Of a stretch of DNA of 64,000 nt, positions 1-13,189 are shown piece after piece (the stretch's first letter is position 1; every line of letters starts with the position of its first letter). The stretch covers positions 162,562,875 to 162,626,874 of the forward strand of contig CP136062.1 of assembly GCA_032622095.1 (NCBI GenBank), read 5' to 3'. Origin of the DNA: Siphonodentalium dalli (Eukaryota > Mollusca > Scaphopoda > Gadilida > Siphonodentaliidae). The position numbers were made by a program, and so were the translations under genes. Under the pieces are notes generated by a model, which saw only the letters and a program-made list of their open reading frames with translations, searched no databases and was not told where the DNA came from.

Positions 1-851
1 CGACCATACCCGATCCAAAATGGTCGCCGCTCAGAAGGGGTCAAATAGGGTAACCATTAATTATCGGCCACTGACCGATATAGATCAAATAAAGGGTGGT
101 GTATACGGTGGCTCGCAAAGTAAGCTAAATTTTCACACCTTCAGCCCACCTCGAGCAAAAATGATAACTGATCAGAGGGGTCCATATATGGTACCCATGC
201 AACCCCCCCACATTTTAGGTCGAATAAAGTGTGTTGTAGGGTGACCTCTGAAACAAACTAAATATGCACTCGCTTTCACCCTCCGCGATCCAAAATGGCC
301 GCACCAGATGGGTTCAATTATGGCACATGCTGAGACGATATGATCTCAATATTAACAGAGGGTGTGACCAAAGATTAGTTTTTATCAGGATATACATATG
401 TGTTGGCTCCCGATCGCCTGAACCGTGTTGCACTCCACAATAGAGACTGGCACATGTTCACTGTACCCCTACCCTATTTGAAGTCTTGTCCACACCATGC
501 ACTGAAGGGATTATGCTCACAACATCAACATTTTTGTGACCGAATGGCTATTATATCCGACACTATATGATATTTGTTAGGCTGTGTTGGTGTCCGAGAG
601 CCTGTGACACTTTACAAAGAGCGACTGGCAAATAAAAAAAAATGCAATTTTAACTGTTTTTGTGACCATATACGCTATTTTAAGTCATGAAAACACCACG
701 AGCTGAATTTAACTGAGGCTGTGGACATATAGTAGTTCTATCAGGAGGTAAACAATTTTATATGTGAGTGAGAGAATGTATGGGAAAAGTGAGGATGTAA
801 TCCAGTTGGAGCTGATTGTGATTGGATACAACATAATTTCGCTGGGGCTGA
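1..851. other. No gene seen; dispersed non-coding sequence
   Basis: No open frame here resembles a known protein. The stretch has short CCAAAATGGYCGC-like motifs near 15-35 and 288-302, which recur in the repeat blocks at 18.6-19.6 kb and 57.3-57.8 kb, so part of it probably belongs to the same dispersed repeat family. Nothing else can be supported. Confidence 0.5.
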
Positions 852-1317
852 TCTAATATATATTTTGGGACTTCTGTCTGTGTGTTAGCTATGGCCGGGA
901 AAACTGCCAGACGGATTTTGACGAAATTTGATAGATAGGTGTAATTTTGTCCAGGGAGTGTTTTGGACGGGTCAAATTGGGACCCCGACCTGACCTTCAA
1001 AAAGGTAAATTCAAGGTCAAAACGGGACGGATTTAGAGGTACTTTTGTCCGGGGAGTGTTTTGGATGGGTCAAATCGTGACCCCGACATGATATTGACCT
1101 TCAAAATGGTCAATTCATGATCAAATCGCGAATTTTGACGGGATTTCGACGAAATTTGATAACTAGGGTTACTTTTGTCCGAGGAGTGTTTTTGACGGGT
1201 AGAATCGTGACCCCGACCTGACCTTGATCTTCAAAATGGTCAATTCAAGGTCAAATCGCGCATTTCGCCGGAAAGCAGAGGGGAAACAGCCCGGACGAAG
1301 TCGGGTCCACCAGCTAG
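852..1317 (+). mobile_element. Non-autonomous Helitron, solo copy (family B-like)
   Basis: The 5' end reads TCTAATATATATTTTGGG and the 3' end has a GC hairpin (CCCGGACGAAGTCGGG, 1290-1305), then eight bases, then CTAG at 1314-1317. The flanks are A (851) and T (1318), as expected for Helitron insertion between A and T. The interior repeats a module of ~110-130 bp with TTTTGTCCGGGGAGTGTTTT and paired TGACCT/AGGTCA half-sites. It has no Rep/helicase frame, so it would need help from an autonomous element. It is closely related to the 614-886-bp units at 23.8-24.4 kb and 26.5-29.2 kb. Confidence 0.8.
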
Positions 1318-2112
1318 TTGGATATAAAGATATACAGATACTATTGTTTACGTCATTGATGCGCCCGTCGCCATATAAGATTTCAGACCATCTGATGTGG
1401 GTCATTTTCGCGCTCAGGGTTTCAATGCTTTTCACAAACTTTGCACAAATGACAGCGTCATGAAAATCTCTTTGTTTTCGAGATAAATGTTTGAACCGCG
1501 TGAAATATTTTAATATTTTCACGATGACGGAATTGCTGCGATCCGCACTGCACCAAAGAGTATTTTCTCATAAAATAACATTGGGTATGTCGCATAGAAG
1601 TTCCATCCCATATAGAACCATTGCATTCAGGACATTCAAATAAGTAACGATGTGATGTTTCTATTTTGCCAAAATGACGGGGAGAGGGGGCGTTTTAATG
1701 ATATTATTCAATAGGTCATAATTCAAACTATACTGCATTTCAATCTTAAGCGAGTATACTTGTGATATGCGACACTTACTGTGGTACAATGGTAAGTAAA
1801 ATGTGTTGTTGATGTAGTTGTTGTTGTTGTTGTTGTAACTTGGGGGTTTGGAAGCCCGAACACGTCTTTTATCACTTAAGCAGTGTCCCCGTGCCAAATT
1901 TGGGTGGGTATCGTTCATCATCGATTTGACAATAACCACCACATCATTTTCGTGAACAATATATATTTCTTCTTCACAACAAAAGTTGGTTTTAGCTTGT
2001 TCTATACCGTGGGTAGGGGTATCTCGAAAACTAGAACTCTTTTTCGATTTGGCCGCTGCACTATTCATTTTTCAAATTGATAGCCGGAGATCAAATAACA
2101 TAGTCCTCGACG
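1318..2112. other. No gene seen; contains a short (TTG)n microsatellite
   Basis: There is no recognisable coding sequence. An imperfect GTT/TTG run sits at about 1804-1838. The open frames on both strands have no family resemblance and no plausible splice context that I can see. Confidence 0.5.
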
Positions 2113-4554
2113 GGTCCCAAGTACAAGAATTGACCCACCTATAGAATTAAGTACTGTTGGGGTGGGGTAAATATTTGTTTCTATATTAGGTGCAGTAAAT
2201 ATAATCCAACCTTCTGTGTTATAAACTTATGGTACCTCGTCGTTTATACGGGGGGGGGGGGGTACAGATGGAAATATAGAAACGATTCCAACCAAAAGTG
2301 TTTTAGTACAGTGCATTTTAATACATGTATGATCAGGGGGGGGGGGTCAGGAAAAAAGGTTCGGATACAATGTGGAAATTTTGTGTTTTTCCGTTTTGGG
2401 GACCCACCACCCCGGGAGCGTAAGTTTTTTCCCCCAGGTCTGGGACACCCACCCCCAAAATTGATGAAAATCTTGTAAATTCTAGTAAATAATGTGTTGT
2501 TGGCAGGGTAAGGGTCTCTCATTGTGTCTGCACTGGAACTGAGAGAACACTGATCACGTACACCCACAAAAAATGAAAAAAACAAAGCACATGGCTGAAA
2601 AATATGCCAACAAAAACCATTGTCAAAACCTTTAAAAACCCAAAGATTTATGGTTATAAAGGTAAAATACCCACTTTAACAGAATAGTTGTGTCCCCTAT
2701 TAGCAATAGGTTGAAATATGTGCATGTGTAAAGTAAAAACACCATCAATTTGATTAAATAAACAAAGTTCCAGTCCTCTCCATGTGGGAAATCACTGGTG
2801 AGCAATGGGGGGGGGGGGTGCTCCCCTTAAAATAATTCTAGGCGAGTGGCGAGTAGCTCTCCTACAAATATACTGTCGAGGCGAGTAGTATCCCATCAGG
2901 AGATGCCAAAGGCATCTCCCGAAGGCCTGAGGGGGTACGGGAGGGGGGCTGCAGGTCTCTTATTAATAAGTTTAAAAAGCCATGATAAACTATGAGAAAA
3001 GATGAGAATGGATTTTTTTTATTGCAATTTTGTTCCTCGACCAAAACCGGACCCACCCCATGGACGCCTTTGGCATCTCCTGCTGGGATACTACTCGCAT
3101 CGACAGTATATTTGTAGGAAAGCTACTCGCCTAGAATTATTTTAAGGGGAGCACCCCCCCCCCCATTGCTCACCAGTGATTTCCCACATGGAGAGGACTG
3201 GAACTGTGTTTATTTAATCAAATTGATGGTGTTTTTACTTTACACATGCACATATTTTAACCTATTGCTAATAAGGGACACAACTATTCTGTTAAAGTGG
3301 GTATATTACCTTTATAACCATAAATCTTTGGGTTTTTAAAGGTTTTGACACTGGTTTTTGTTGGCATATTTTTCAGCCATGTGCTTTGTTTGTTTATTTT
3401 TTGTGGGTGTACGTGATCAGTGTTCTCTCAGTTCCAGTGCAGACACAATGAGAGACCCTTACCCTGCCAACAACACATTATTTACTAGAATTTACAAGAT
3501 TTTCATCAATTTTGGGGGGTGGGTGTCCCAGACCTGGGTGGAAAAAACTTACGCTCCCGGGGGTGGTGGGTCCCCAAAACGGAAAAAACAAAAAATTTCC
3601 ACATTGTATCCGAAACTTTTTCCTGACCCCTGATCATACATGTATTAAAATGCACTGTACTAAAACAATTTTGGTTGGAATCGTTTCTATATTTACATCT
3701 GTACCCCCCCCCCCCCCCCCCCCGTACCCCTTCAGGCCTTCGGGGGATGCCTTTGGCATCTCCTGCTGGGATACTACTCGCATCGACAGTATATTTGTAG
3801 GAAAGCTACTCGCCACTCGCCTAGAATTATTTTAAGGGGAGCACCCCCCCCCCCCCCATTGCTCACCAGTGATTTCCCACATGGAGAGGACTGGAACTGT
3901 GTTTATTTAATCAAATTGATGGTGTTTTTACTTTACACAGGCACATATTTTAACCTATTGCTAATAAGGGACACAACTATTCTGTTAAAGTGGGTATATT
4001 ACCTTTATAACCATAAATCTTTGGGTTTTTAAAGGTTTTGACACTGGTTTTTGTTGGCATATTTTTCAGCCATGTACTTTGTTTATTTTTTGTGGGTGTA
4101 CGTGATCAGTGTTCTCTCTGTTCCAGTGCAGACACAATGAGAGACCCTTACCCTGCCAACAACACATTATTTACTAGAATTTACAAGATTTTCATCAATT
4201 TTGGGGGTGGGTGTCCCAGACCTGGGTGGAAAAAACTTACGCTCCCGGGGTGGTGGGTCCCCGAAACGGAAAAACAAAAAATTTCCACATTGTATCCGAA
4301 ACTTTTTTCCTGACCCCTGATCATACATGTATTAAAATGCACTGTACTAAAACAATTTTGGTTGGAATCGTTTCTATATTTCCATCTGTACCCCCCCCCC
4401 CCGTATAAACGACGAGGTGCCATAAGTTTATAACACAGAAGGTTGGATTAAATTTACTGCACCTAATATAGAAACAAATATTTACCCCACCCCAACAGTA
4501 CTTAATTCTATAGGATTAAGTACTATTGGGGTGGGTCAATTCTTGTACTGGGGA
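2113..4554. mobile_element. Foldback element with long arms; right arm tandemly duplicated
   Basis: The outer ends are inverted copies: left begins GGTCCCAAGTACAAGAATTG, right ends CAATTCTTGTACTGGGGACC. The left arm (about 2113-2935) appears as reverse complement twice on the right, at about 3066-3727 and 3730-4554. The first right copy lacks the outermost ~120 bp. The centre (about 2935-3065) is short and unique. Arms carry recognisable blocks such as GGCATCTCC...GGGATACTACTCGC and a run of G or C of variable length at four equivalent positions. The open frames repeated in the arms (for example around 2244-2585, 3358-3633 and 4038-4313) are the same non-coding sequence read repeatedly. No transposase is present. 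Confidence 0.8.
3704..3723. repeat. C20 homopolymer framed by GTAC
   Basis: A run of 20 cytosines lies between two GTAC tetramers at the junction of the two right-arm copies of the foldback element. Equivalent positions in the other arms hold shorter runs near 2251-2263 and 4390-4402. Confidence 0.9.
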
Positions 4555-5717
4555 CCTGTATTTAGGGACGTGGCTAGAGTGTCTCCGTTCGGGGGGGGGT
4601 GTCCACCTTGGTGAATTTCCAACTGCAATTCCCCCTTGAATCAGAAGCAGACCACACAACACACAAGTCTTGCATAATTCCATTTATACCACTCCCCCTT
4701 GCACCTCAGTACTCATATGGACCTAATATATCCTAGATATTCATAAACCATGGTTCTATATTCCCGGTATGAGAACATTAAGATATTCTCTAACCTGAAA
4801 AATTGCATAAATCCTAACATCTAGTGGTCTAGCTCCAGACAAATGCACACGGCTACGGACAAGAGACCAGGACACATCGGGCTGACCATGGCAAATTCTC
4901 CAACTGATGACCATTTCAGTCCACAGGTTTGACCAAATGTAGTAAAATATTGTTTTCCTAAACTAATTACCAGTTTTTTATTGGCAACGGGGAAAGGACA
5001 ATGACACACCGGGACGACCATGGTTCGGCGCGGACCCCCAGTGTGCGAATTTTTTTTAATCTGAACAAGAAAATCGCAAAATCCTAGCATCTAGACTAGC
5101 CTCAAGGCTTCCTAGAATTGGAAATTTCAAACCCGACACCCCCACTTAGGTTGGAAAATTTCCAACTGATGACAATTCCAATGACAATGTTGACCAAATG
5201 TATGACAATATTGTTTTCTCAAATTAACTAGCAGTTCTGACTGGCCACGGGGGAGAGACCAGGACACAAGCTTTTCAAGTGTTGGAAATTTCCAACATGT
5301 CACCCCCACCCCTAAGGTTGGAAAATTTCCAACTGATGACCAGGAAAATATGCGAATATTGGTCCAAAAACAATTAATTCCCCCCAATAAATTGTTTGAA
5401 AATCAAACTACAAGAACATTTTCAACCTATTGATGTGAAATGTCCAACTATATACTGTTTTGGCAGGTATGAAATTTCCAACTGTTGACAATTTTGATCA
5501 AAGTTGGGGGGGGGGGGTGAGACACCGCCTCCCCCAACCCCCACCCTGTCGCCACGTCTATGCCTGTGTTCAGAAATCCATGCTTTCGTAAATTACTTTG
5601 AACCCAGAAAGCACATAAACAGTGACATGTCGACAAACACACATATTAATTAACACAGCGGCATAAAACCCCAAAAACGGCACCCGATACAATTGGATTT
5701 TTGTCCAATCTGAGAAA
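4555..5717. other. No gene seen; repeats rich in TTGGAAATTTCCAAC
   Basis: The palindrome-like TTGGAAATTTCCAAC and variants occur repeatedly (for example near 5125, 5150, 5282, 5318 and 5478). There is no coding evidence. Frames at 4821-5090, 5127-5387 and 5448-5642 are low-complexity readings of these repeats. Confidence 0.5.
5275..5545 (+). repeat. Dispersed ~280-bp repeat, copy 1
   Basis: This stretch matches 8655-8950 in the same direction. Shared blocks include TTGGAAAATCAAACTACAAG, CAACTGTTGA and a G-rich end followed by TGAGA. Part of it also matches 6175-6440 in the opposite direction. All three copies are diverged and have no coding content. Confidence 0.65.
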
Positions 5718-6174
5718 GTAACCCTTGGAACAAACGTCGCACTACCGACGAATCGAATTCAATTATTTGAATTAGATTCGTCGGTAGTGCGACGTTTGTT
5801 GCAAATAAATGCGAGTAGACGCACTACCGACGAAGAATGCGTGTGGTCAACACGAATTTAATTGCTGATGCGTCTGAGATCCGTGTTTGAAACAAACGTC
5901 GCATCACCGTCGACTCGAATTTAATTCAGAGACATGCAAACGAGCTGCATAATGATATGCTAATGAGGGAATTCCAATTGAAACTGGAAAACACCAACGA
6001 GCATGACGTAATTTGGTGGTATTTGAATTCGAGTCGACGAAAGTGCGACGTTTGTTTCAAATTAAATGCGAGTAGACGCACTAAATAAATATTTATTCCG
6101 TTTGGATATACACGCTATACTGCATGTGCATGGACGTGTGCACACTTAACATCAACGATGGGTTGAAATTGTTC

Positions 6175-6440
6175 TTGTAATTTGATTTTCCAGCAATGAA
6201 TTATTGGGGAATTTGTTGTTTTTAGACCAACATTTGCATATTTTCCGACTTTTGATCCAACATTTTGACTGAAATGGCCTGTGTCCTGGTCCCTCGTGAC
6301 CCCCGTGGCCAGCCAGAAAAACTGCTAATTATTTTCCTATGCTTCTGTTCAAAATTATGAACTTAAATGTTCATCAGTTGGAAATTTTTCAACCTTCGTG
6401 GGGTGTCAGGTTGGAAATTGTCAGCACTTGGAAAGCTTGA
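6175..6440 (-). repeat. Dispersed repeat, inverted copy
   Basis: Read on the minus strand this follows the 5275-5545 and 8655-8950 repeats, with the block order conserved (TGTTTTTAGACCAACATTTG, then GTTGGAAATTT). It lies inside the large inverted-repeat element and is non-coding. Confidence 0.5.
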
Positions 6441-8654
6441 GGCCAGTCTAATGCTATATAGGTTTTTGCGGTTTTCATGTTCAAAGTTTTCTCCCGCTGT
6501 GCCAAACTATGATCGGAGAACCATGGTTCCCCAGTGCATGATACTGATCCAGTCAGAATAGTCTATTATCCAGGCATGTGAAGGAACAGCCAAGGGGGTT
6601 CAAATTGAATTACGCAAATTTATTAGCCCCCCCCCCCCCAACCGAGACCCTATAGCCGTACGCCCCTGCCCGCCATGGTTATTTTACCACGTGGTTTTAG
6701 ATAGGCATACTGACGCAATATATACAGTCCATGAGCCAGGAACGAAAATGGTACCAATTTGGTGGGCAAATTCTATCAAAAATTTTCTGAAATCTTATAA
6801 TCTGAAGTTTATCTCAGTGCTGGGGCGCACTCGGGCAGTGTAGCTTAGTGTCAAAATTAATGTTTCTATGGCAACGGAGGGTGTTTTTGGCCGGTATACA
6901 AAATATGCCTATAATGGTTTATAACTAGAAAGTTTAAAGCATGACGTCTATCTTTGCATCGATACGAGGTGCTACCCATGGTGGGCTTTCTTTTGTCACA
7001 GGATATTTCACGTCAAGAGGTCAAGGTCATATATAAAGGTCAAGGTCATTGACCAAAATAATAGCATTTTTCATAACGGGTCATACGTTTTCTACCCACT
7101 GAGTTTATATATCAGTTCTGAATACGTTATCTTTGCTCAGAAATAATATATATCATATATGCTACATGGCGAACTGCGTTGTTATTGAAACCGAGAAGAC
7201 TGTCACGAGATATAGTCCTTTAAACTTGGTGACCATTTTCCAAAATGGGTCAAAATCAGTTATTTCACAAGCTATCGTACTTCTGTGTATAGTATAGATT
7301 AGATACTTATAGTGGGATCCCTAAAGGGCTGAATCGTGATTTTAGTGACCAAAGCATGAGACTTCAAATATATGTTGCTTAGTTATAAGGAAAACTTATT
7401 TTGGAAGGGTGCTTGGGTTGGGGGTCATGTGTCATGATAAAATCAGGTTTCCATGGCAACGACATAAAATATTTGAAGAAATATGTTAAAAGCCCCTTTT
7501 AAGATTCAACGAACATGTGGTTAAAGAAATTATGTATCATATCTGACTCATTGATGGTCCACCAAGCGGACTGGGCCACCAGGGCATATAGGTTCAAGGT
7601 CAATTACCAAGGTCATTGGGGAAATTTTATTATTTTGGTCTATTTATTACTAATTGTCTCACAATTCGCTACTCCTAGTGCATTAGTCATAACAGCAATC
7701 CCCATCACAATATCACCACGTTGAATTTGATATATGACACACTTGATATAAGACGATCAATGTCAATATGTCACAACATTTAGTTCATATATAATCACAG
7801 TTTTAAGTATTACTTTTTATAGTATCTGTGGCAATACATAAGTCACGATACATTGCCCTACAGAGATCATCAGACCATATTGCGTACTTCCTGATATCAG
7901 AGCAGATTTGCCACATCCTACTATCTATTTTAGTGGCAGATCCCACCTGCACATGGTTTGGTTTGTTCGGGTTTCTGAATTGGGCAAAAATTCTGCCGTG
8001 TGCTGCCGGTTTTATGAGTCTCGAGTTATCGTCATTGGTAACATCTTACTTCCATTAAAGTCTCATAATTCCGATAGCACAGGCAGAAATCAGGCATCGC
8101 GTCTCATCATATTATGTATGTTTAATCGTAAGTCTGCCAACAAATGAATGAAATTACTTCAATATGTTGTATGCGTCGTTTGCCATAAGAATTCATTAGT
8201 TGACGCCATGCCCTGAAAACCAGATTTATACTCACACATGACATCTCACCTGGGTAACCCTCCAAAAAGTTTCCATTATTACTACGCAACACGTATGTGA
8301 AGTTTCATGCTTTAGTTACTAAAGTCACAAAATTGTAGTTGTTTTGATCTTGATTGTAATAGTACTGGCCCCACCATAGACCCCGTAGGATTATCATGTG
8401 GAGAACTGACTATATGTGGACTTCGATAAGTAAGTTATATGCTTTCAAAAAAAATTTGGGTAGACATAACAGAAGGTTGCTCGGTTGTTATGGCAACGAC
8501 TTAAACATGAAATGCCAATTATTGAGGTTTCGGACAATTGGGGCAGTATTCAACAACTGCATTTATTTTATAAACCAGGTAGTTTAGATTTGGTAGCGGC
8601 TGAACGCACAATGTATCTTCGCACACGATGTCTAACGACACACGCTGTCGGTGA

Positions 8655-8950
8655 TGTGATTGGAAATTACCAACCTGACACCCAAATAAGGTCGGTAAAT
8701 ATCCAACTGGTGGCCTTCTCAGTCAATCATTTTTACCAAAAGTAGGAGAATATATGCACATGCTGGTCTAAAAACAACAAATTTCCTAGTAATAAATTGT
8801 TGGAAAATCAAACTACAAGAACAATTTCAACATATTGTTGGTGTGAAATTTCCTAATGTTGTGTCAGGTTATGAAATTGCCAACTGTTGAACATTGGACA
8901 AAAGTTGGAGGGGGTGTGAGATACACACCCCTCCCCCAAAACAAAACCCC
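8655..8950 (+). repeat. Dispersed ~290-bp repeat, copy 2
   Basis: This is a direct copy of 5275-5545, sharing AAATTGTTGGAAAATCAAAC, CTACAAGAACA, GAAATT-CCAACTGTTGA and a GAGGGGGTGTGAGA end. Divergence is visible throughout, so it is old. Confidence 0.65.
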
Positions 8951-10204
8951 TGTTGCCACATCCCTGAGAAGAATATAATGAGTGGAGGTTTGTTGCACGC
9001 TAAAGAATTTAAGCACAATCCAAATACTGCACATGGTCTATTCGGAAAATTCCCTACCATTTCCGAAGAAATTGCATTCCGGCACTGGTGGATGGTTCCG
9101 GTCTCTTTATTTTCAAGAATTTTAATGTTTGAATGCACTATGCTCAAAACAGTGTTGCGTTCGTCGGTTGTGTACCCCTTTCTTTCCATCGGTTACTCAT
9201 GATTGAACTGAACCAAATGTACTGCTAGTCTGCTATGCGCAGCATGTTTTATGTACGTAACTGGTAGTCAATCTATGATTTCTCCCAATCACCTTGATTG
9301 GATAATCCTATACTGCGCAGCGATATCTTCCCGTCAACTTCACCGAGAGGTTCGCATTGAGCACCGCCTCGGATAAACTACCTGGACTATAAATAAACCC
9401 AGCTGGTGAATACGACCCCTGGAATTTTTATGATTCATTAAAACTGCGTGGAAATTTATTGGTCAAGGCCCTTAGATACGCTTGTTAGCGACAATCTCTA
9501 TCAGGTTTCGTAAATGCGTCAATGCATAATTATATAATTACCATACCGCGAAAAATGAAATTAATGAATAAGACTGATCAGTGAATCCTTGAAATGTGAT
9601 ACTTAATTAGTCGGGTATAAAGGAATGTGTTACATAACTATACCACTATTAGCAATAACACTTCCAGCTTCGTGCCAGTATATACTAATATGACATGACA
9701 GTGATCGGGAGGGCATAAAATGTGACAATTATATCTTTTCTTTACAATTCTAGTTTGTCATCTGAGACGTACGCAAATTATGTGGGGCAGTTCGGTAACA
9801 CCGCTTCGGAATTTCTATTGGCACTGTGTGTATTGGTGACAATATATAGATGTTCAAATATCATTTTAAATAAGTGCATTTAAAAAAATCAAGTACAGTT
9901 TAATAGTTTACGGGTGTGGTGTCTTGCTTTTGTGTAGTTTATCGTTGGAGCCCGAGATCGAATTATGTGTATTTTATGAACTTCCGGTCGGTCGCCCAAT
10001 TTATTCTCGACCCAATTTCCCAATTTCCGCTAAAACACCAGATGAAGTCCAGACATAGTAGTTTGGTAGTTTTACTATTTTGCTGTTTTTAATATAGTTT
10101 CTTCATAAAACTAGTTTAATCACCAACTAATTTATGCGGATTGTCGTAATTACAAGCAATCAATGTTGTTTTCGACACATCTGTCGGCGTATAGAAATGT
10201 CGGT
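8951..10204. other. No gene seen; unique AT-rich DNA
   Basis: I see no protein family, RNA gene or repeat in this part of the inverted-repeat element's centre. The overlapping frames at 8869-9189 (minus) and 8894-9202 (plus) are mutual shadows without recognisable motifs. Confidence 0.45.
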
Positions 10205-10290
10205 ATCTGGAGAAGTCGGCCCCGCGCGCAGTCGGTCCCATATGAAGACGGCCCCACGCGAAGACGGCCCCAGAGAAGTCGGCCCCATTA
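10205..10290 (+). repeat. Short minisatellite GAAGWCGGCCCC
   Basis: Five imperfect copies of a 14-20-bp unit built on GAAGTCGGCCCC or GAAGACGGCCCC lie in a row. They resemble in style the TTCGGAG minisatellites at 15-16 kb but differ in sequence. Confidence 0.7.
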
Positions 10291-12447
10291 ATTTGATTGA
10301 GATAATGTTTATGTTGGCTAATTTTGAAGTCCGCAACTTAATTTGAATCAGATAATGTTGTGTTAGATAATGCGATAGCCCAAGTAGAGCCGTTAGTGAA
10401 ATATTTGTCCAAAATTGACTATACATATATTTAAAGTTTCATGCTGTAGTCAATCACAATTCAACCATTAACACATTCAGTGCCAGGTTTCCTGGGGAAA
10501 ACCATATTTTGTTCCAGGTTTCCTGGGGGAACGCCATTATTTACAGTAACTAGATACTTAGTTTGAATGTTCAATATTGGATAGAATAAAAAATTACCGT
10601 TGGTATTGCTAGTATAGGCCATACTCATTAACTGCTTTGAAGCACCATGTCCCCGACTTGATAGTAATCGCCCTTTACCCAATCAAAATCGGTTTTCCAA
10701 TTAACATATATGTATGCCATAAGCATTGACCTCTCAGAGAGTTTGAACTCTGCAAGTCTGCAAGTCACGCCCACAAAGCACATCAATTTTCACTACGTAT
10801 ATTCAGACGGCTGTATCTCCTAGACGCTTCAATGTGTGGAGCTTCCCGATACATCGTTTGATAATTAAACAGACAAGTATCTCACAATTTAGCACATGTG
10901 CACCAATATTGAAATTATATATATCCGTCTCCGGCACTGAATGAGTTAAAGTATCCTACTATAAATATCTAACTATAATATACACAAAAACACGATATCT
11001 TGATAAATAACTTATTTTGACCCAGTTTTGAAAATGGCCACAAAGTTCAAAGACCTGTATCTCACGACTTGTCTGTTGCAATAATAACGCAGTTCTCCAT
11101 GTAGCATATATGTTGTAGATTATTTCTGAGCAAAGATAATGTATTCAGAACTGATATATAAACTCAGTGGGTAGAAACTATCACCCGATATGTAAAAAGC
11201 TAATATTTTGGACAATGACCTTGACATTTGTATATGACCTTGACCTCTGGAGGTGAAATATACACCAATGGCTAACACCCCATACCATTGCAAAGATAAA
11301 CTTACTGCATTAAACGAAATATTGGACAATTAATAACAAATAGACCAAAATAATACATTTTCCCATGACCTTGACCCTGGTAATTGACCTTGACCCTATA
11401 TGCCATGGTGGCCAGGTCCGCTTGGTGGACCATTAATGAGAGCTATATGAGTTAACATAATTTGTTTAAACCCAATGTTCGTTGAATCTCAAAAGTGGCT
11501 TTTAAAATATTTCTTTAAATATTTTATGCTGTTGCCATTGAAACCTGATTTTATCATAATAGATGACCCCCGCCCAACCAAAGCACCCTTCCAAAAAAAA
11601 TGTCCTTATACCTAAGCAACATATATTTGAAGTTTCATGCTTTAATCACTAAAATCACGATTCAACCCTTAAGGGATCCCACTATAAGTATCTAATCGAT
11701 ACTATACACAGAAGTACGATATCTTGTGAAATAACTGATTTTGACCCATTTTGGAAAATGGTCACCAAGTTCGTATTCAGAACTGATATATAAACTCAGT
11801 GGGTAGAATATATATGACCCGTTATGAAAAATGTTATTATTTTGGTCAATGACCTTGACCTTTATATGTGACCTTGAACTCTTGAGGGGAAATCGTCAGT
11901 GCCAAAAGAAAGCCCAACAATGGTAGCACCCCATATCGATGCATAGGTAGACGTACTGCCTTAAACTTTCTAGTCATAAACCATTATTGGCATAATTTTT
12001 ATACTGGCCAAAAACACCCTCAGTTGCCATGGAAACACAAATTGTGCACACTAAGCTACACTGACCAAGTGTGCCCCAGGACTGATATAAACTTCAGGTT
12101 ATAGGCTTTCAGAAAAATGTTGATAGAATTTGCCCACCGAATTGGTACCATTTTCCATTTTTGGGGAGCCTGGCTCATGGACTAATAGTGATATAGCGCG
12201 TTGACCTCAACTTGCTATTAAATTGTTAAAACGGTACAACGTTTTCGTATAAAAATAAACTGGACCTGATTTATTTCAGACAAGTTCAAAGCAAAATACC
12301 ACCTAAAGAATCATGTCCTACCTAAAATATGTATCAAATACCTACGAAATAGCGATATAAAACCAATAATTTCCACTCCTCAGAATAGTAACATTAATTT
12401 CGTCGCTTGGAAGTCAAAAGCCACATTTTACGTTTTAGATAGGCCCC

Positions 12448-12825
12448 CACACCCCCCCCCCCCCCTTCGTACGCCGTATTCCATGTCCTGTTATGAGGTA
12501 CGCCGTATTCCGGCCCCTCTGTTAGGAGGTATTCGGTATTCCAAAAATACCGGTATTCGTAGGCCGACCTTCGACACCTTCCAAAAAATGATCATAATAA
12601 TAATATAAATGCGATTTTTGTCACAATAAATTCACAGTTTGATATACAGATCGTCGATCATCGTCATTTTATATCATTTTAGACGTGGACACTGCGTGAT
12701 GACAGGCGTTCGTACGGCAATAGAAAATTTATCCGGAAAATTCCATTTGGCTGTTAACTGGTATTCCGTATTCCACCCTCTGTGTTAAGTGGTATTCCGT
12801 ATTCCAGGGGGTGGGGCCTCAATTG
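12448..12825. repeat. GTATTCC-rich repeat block
   Basis: GGTATTCCGTATTCC and variants occur about eight times, in two clusters (12470-12555 and 12755-12810), each cluster having a CCTCTGTTAGGAGG or CCTCTGTGTTAAG spacer. A C14 run lies at 12452-12465. It probably represents a small inserted element inside the right arm of the large inverted-repeat element. Confidence 0.55.
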
Positions 12826-13093
12826 ATATAAAACTTCCTATTTTAGCCGTTTTGACGAAAACCCTTATGAACGCTTTATGCCATTTTAAGAAATCATTTA
12901 GATTCGTCTTGAATTAAATGCGACGTTTGTTTCAACAGACGAATTATGAATTAAACTCGAGTCTAATTCTAATTGAATTAGATTCGTCGGTAGTGCGACG
13001 TTTGTTCCAAGGGTTACAATTACAATGTGATGAATTGGCATTCTTCATGACCTTAGTACGTGACGCTGTCACACAAAGAGGACAGCGTTAAAA

Positions 13094-13101
13094 TGACGTC
13101 A
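13094..13101. promoter_or_regulatory. CRE-consensus palindrome TGACGTCA, site 1
   Basis: A full CREB/ATF consensus lies inside the first copy of a ~87-bp duplication. The second copy carries the same octamer. No gene is recognised nearby, so function is unproven. Confidence 0.35.
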
Positions 13102-13181
13102 CAACTGATCGAGTGCCACAAAATCAGAAAATGAATCTCTGGAAATATTTTACATTCACGGCCGTCGCGGAAATGAAAAAA

Positions 13182-13189
13182 TGACGTCA
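13182..13189. promoter_or_regulatory. CRE-consensus palindrome TGACGTCA, site 2
   Basis: This is the second full consensus octamer, 88 bp from the first, within the sister copy of the duplication. Confidence 0.35.

Larger units (their letters stand above)
5718..13017. mobile_element. Candidate large inverted-repeat (foldback) element, ~7.3 kb
   Basis: The left end GTAACCCTTGGAACAAACGT and the right end ACGTTTGTTCCAAGGGTTAC are perfect inverted copies, followed inward by GTCGCACTACCGACGAA on both sides. Further in, about 6690-7690 is found as diverged reverse complement at about 11330-12190; both contain the same order of CAACGGAGGGTGTTTTTGG, CCACTGAGTTTATATATCAG and ACCAAGCGGAC-type blocks. 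The right arm contains the central block twice (about 10950-11330 and 11690-12000). The middle holds no transposase. The ends are also palindromic on their own (5718-5800), so two independent MITE copies cannot be excluded. Confidence 0.6.

Noticed and set aside
2862-3056. Minus-strand 64-codon frame in the centre of the foldback element
   Set aside because: It consists of arm sequence plus the short core, and no motif supports coding.
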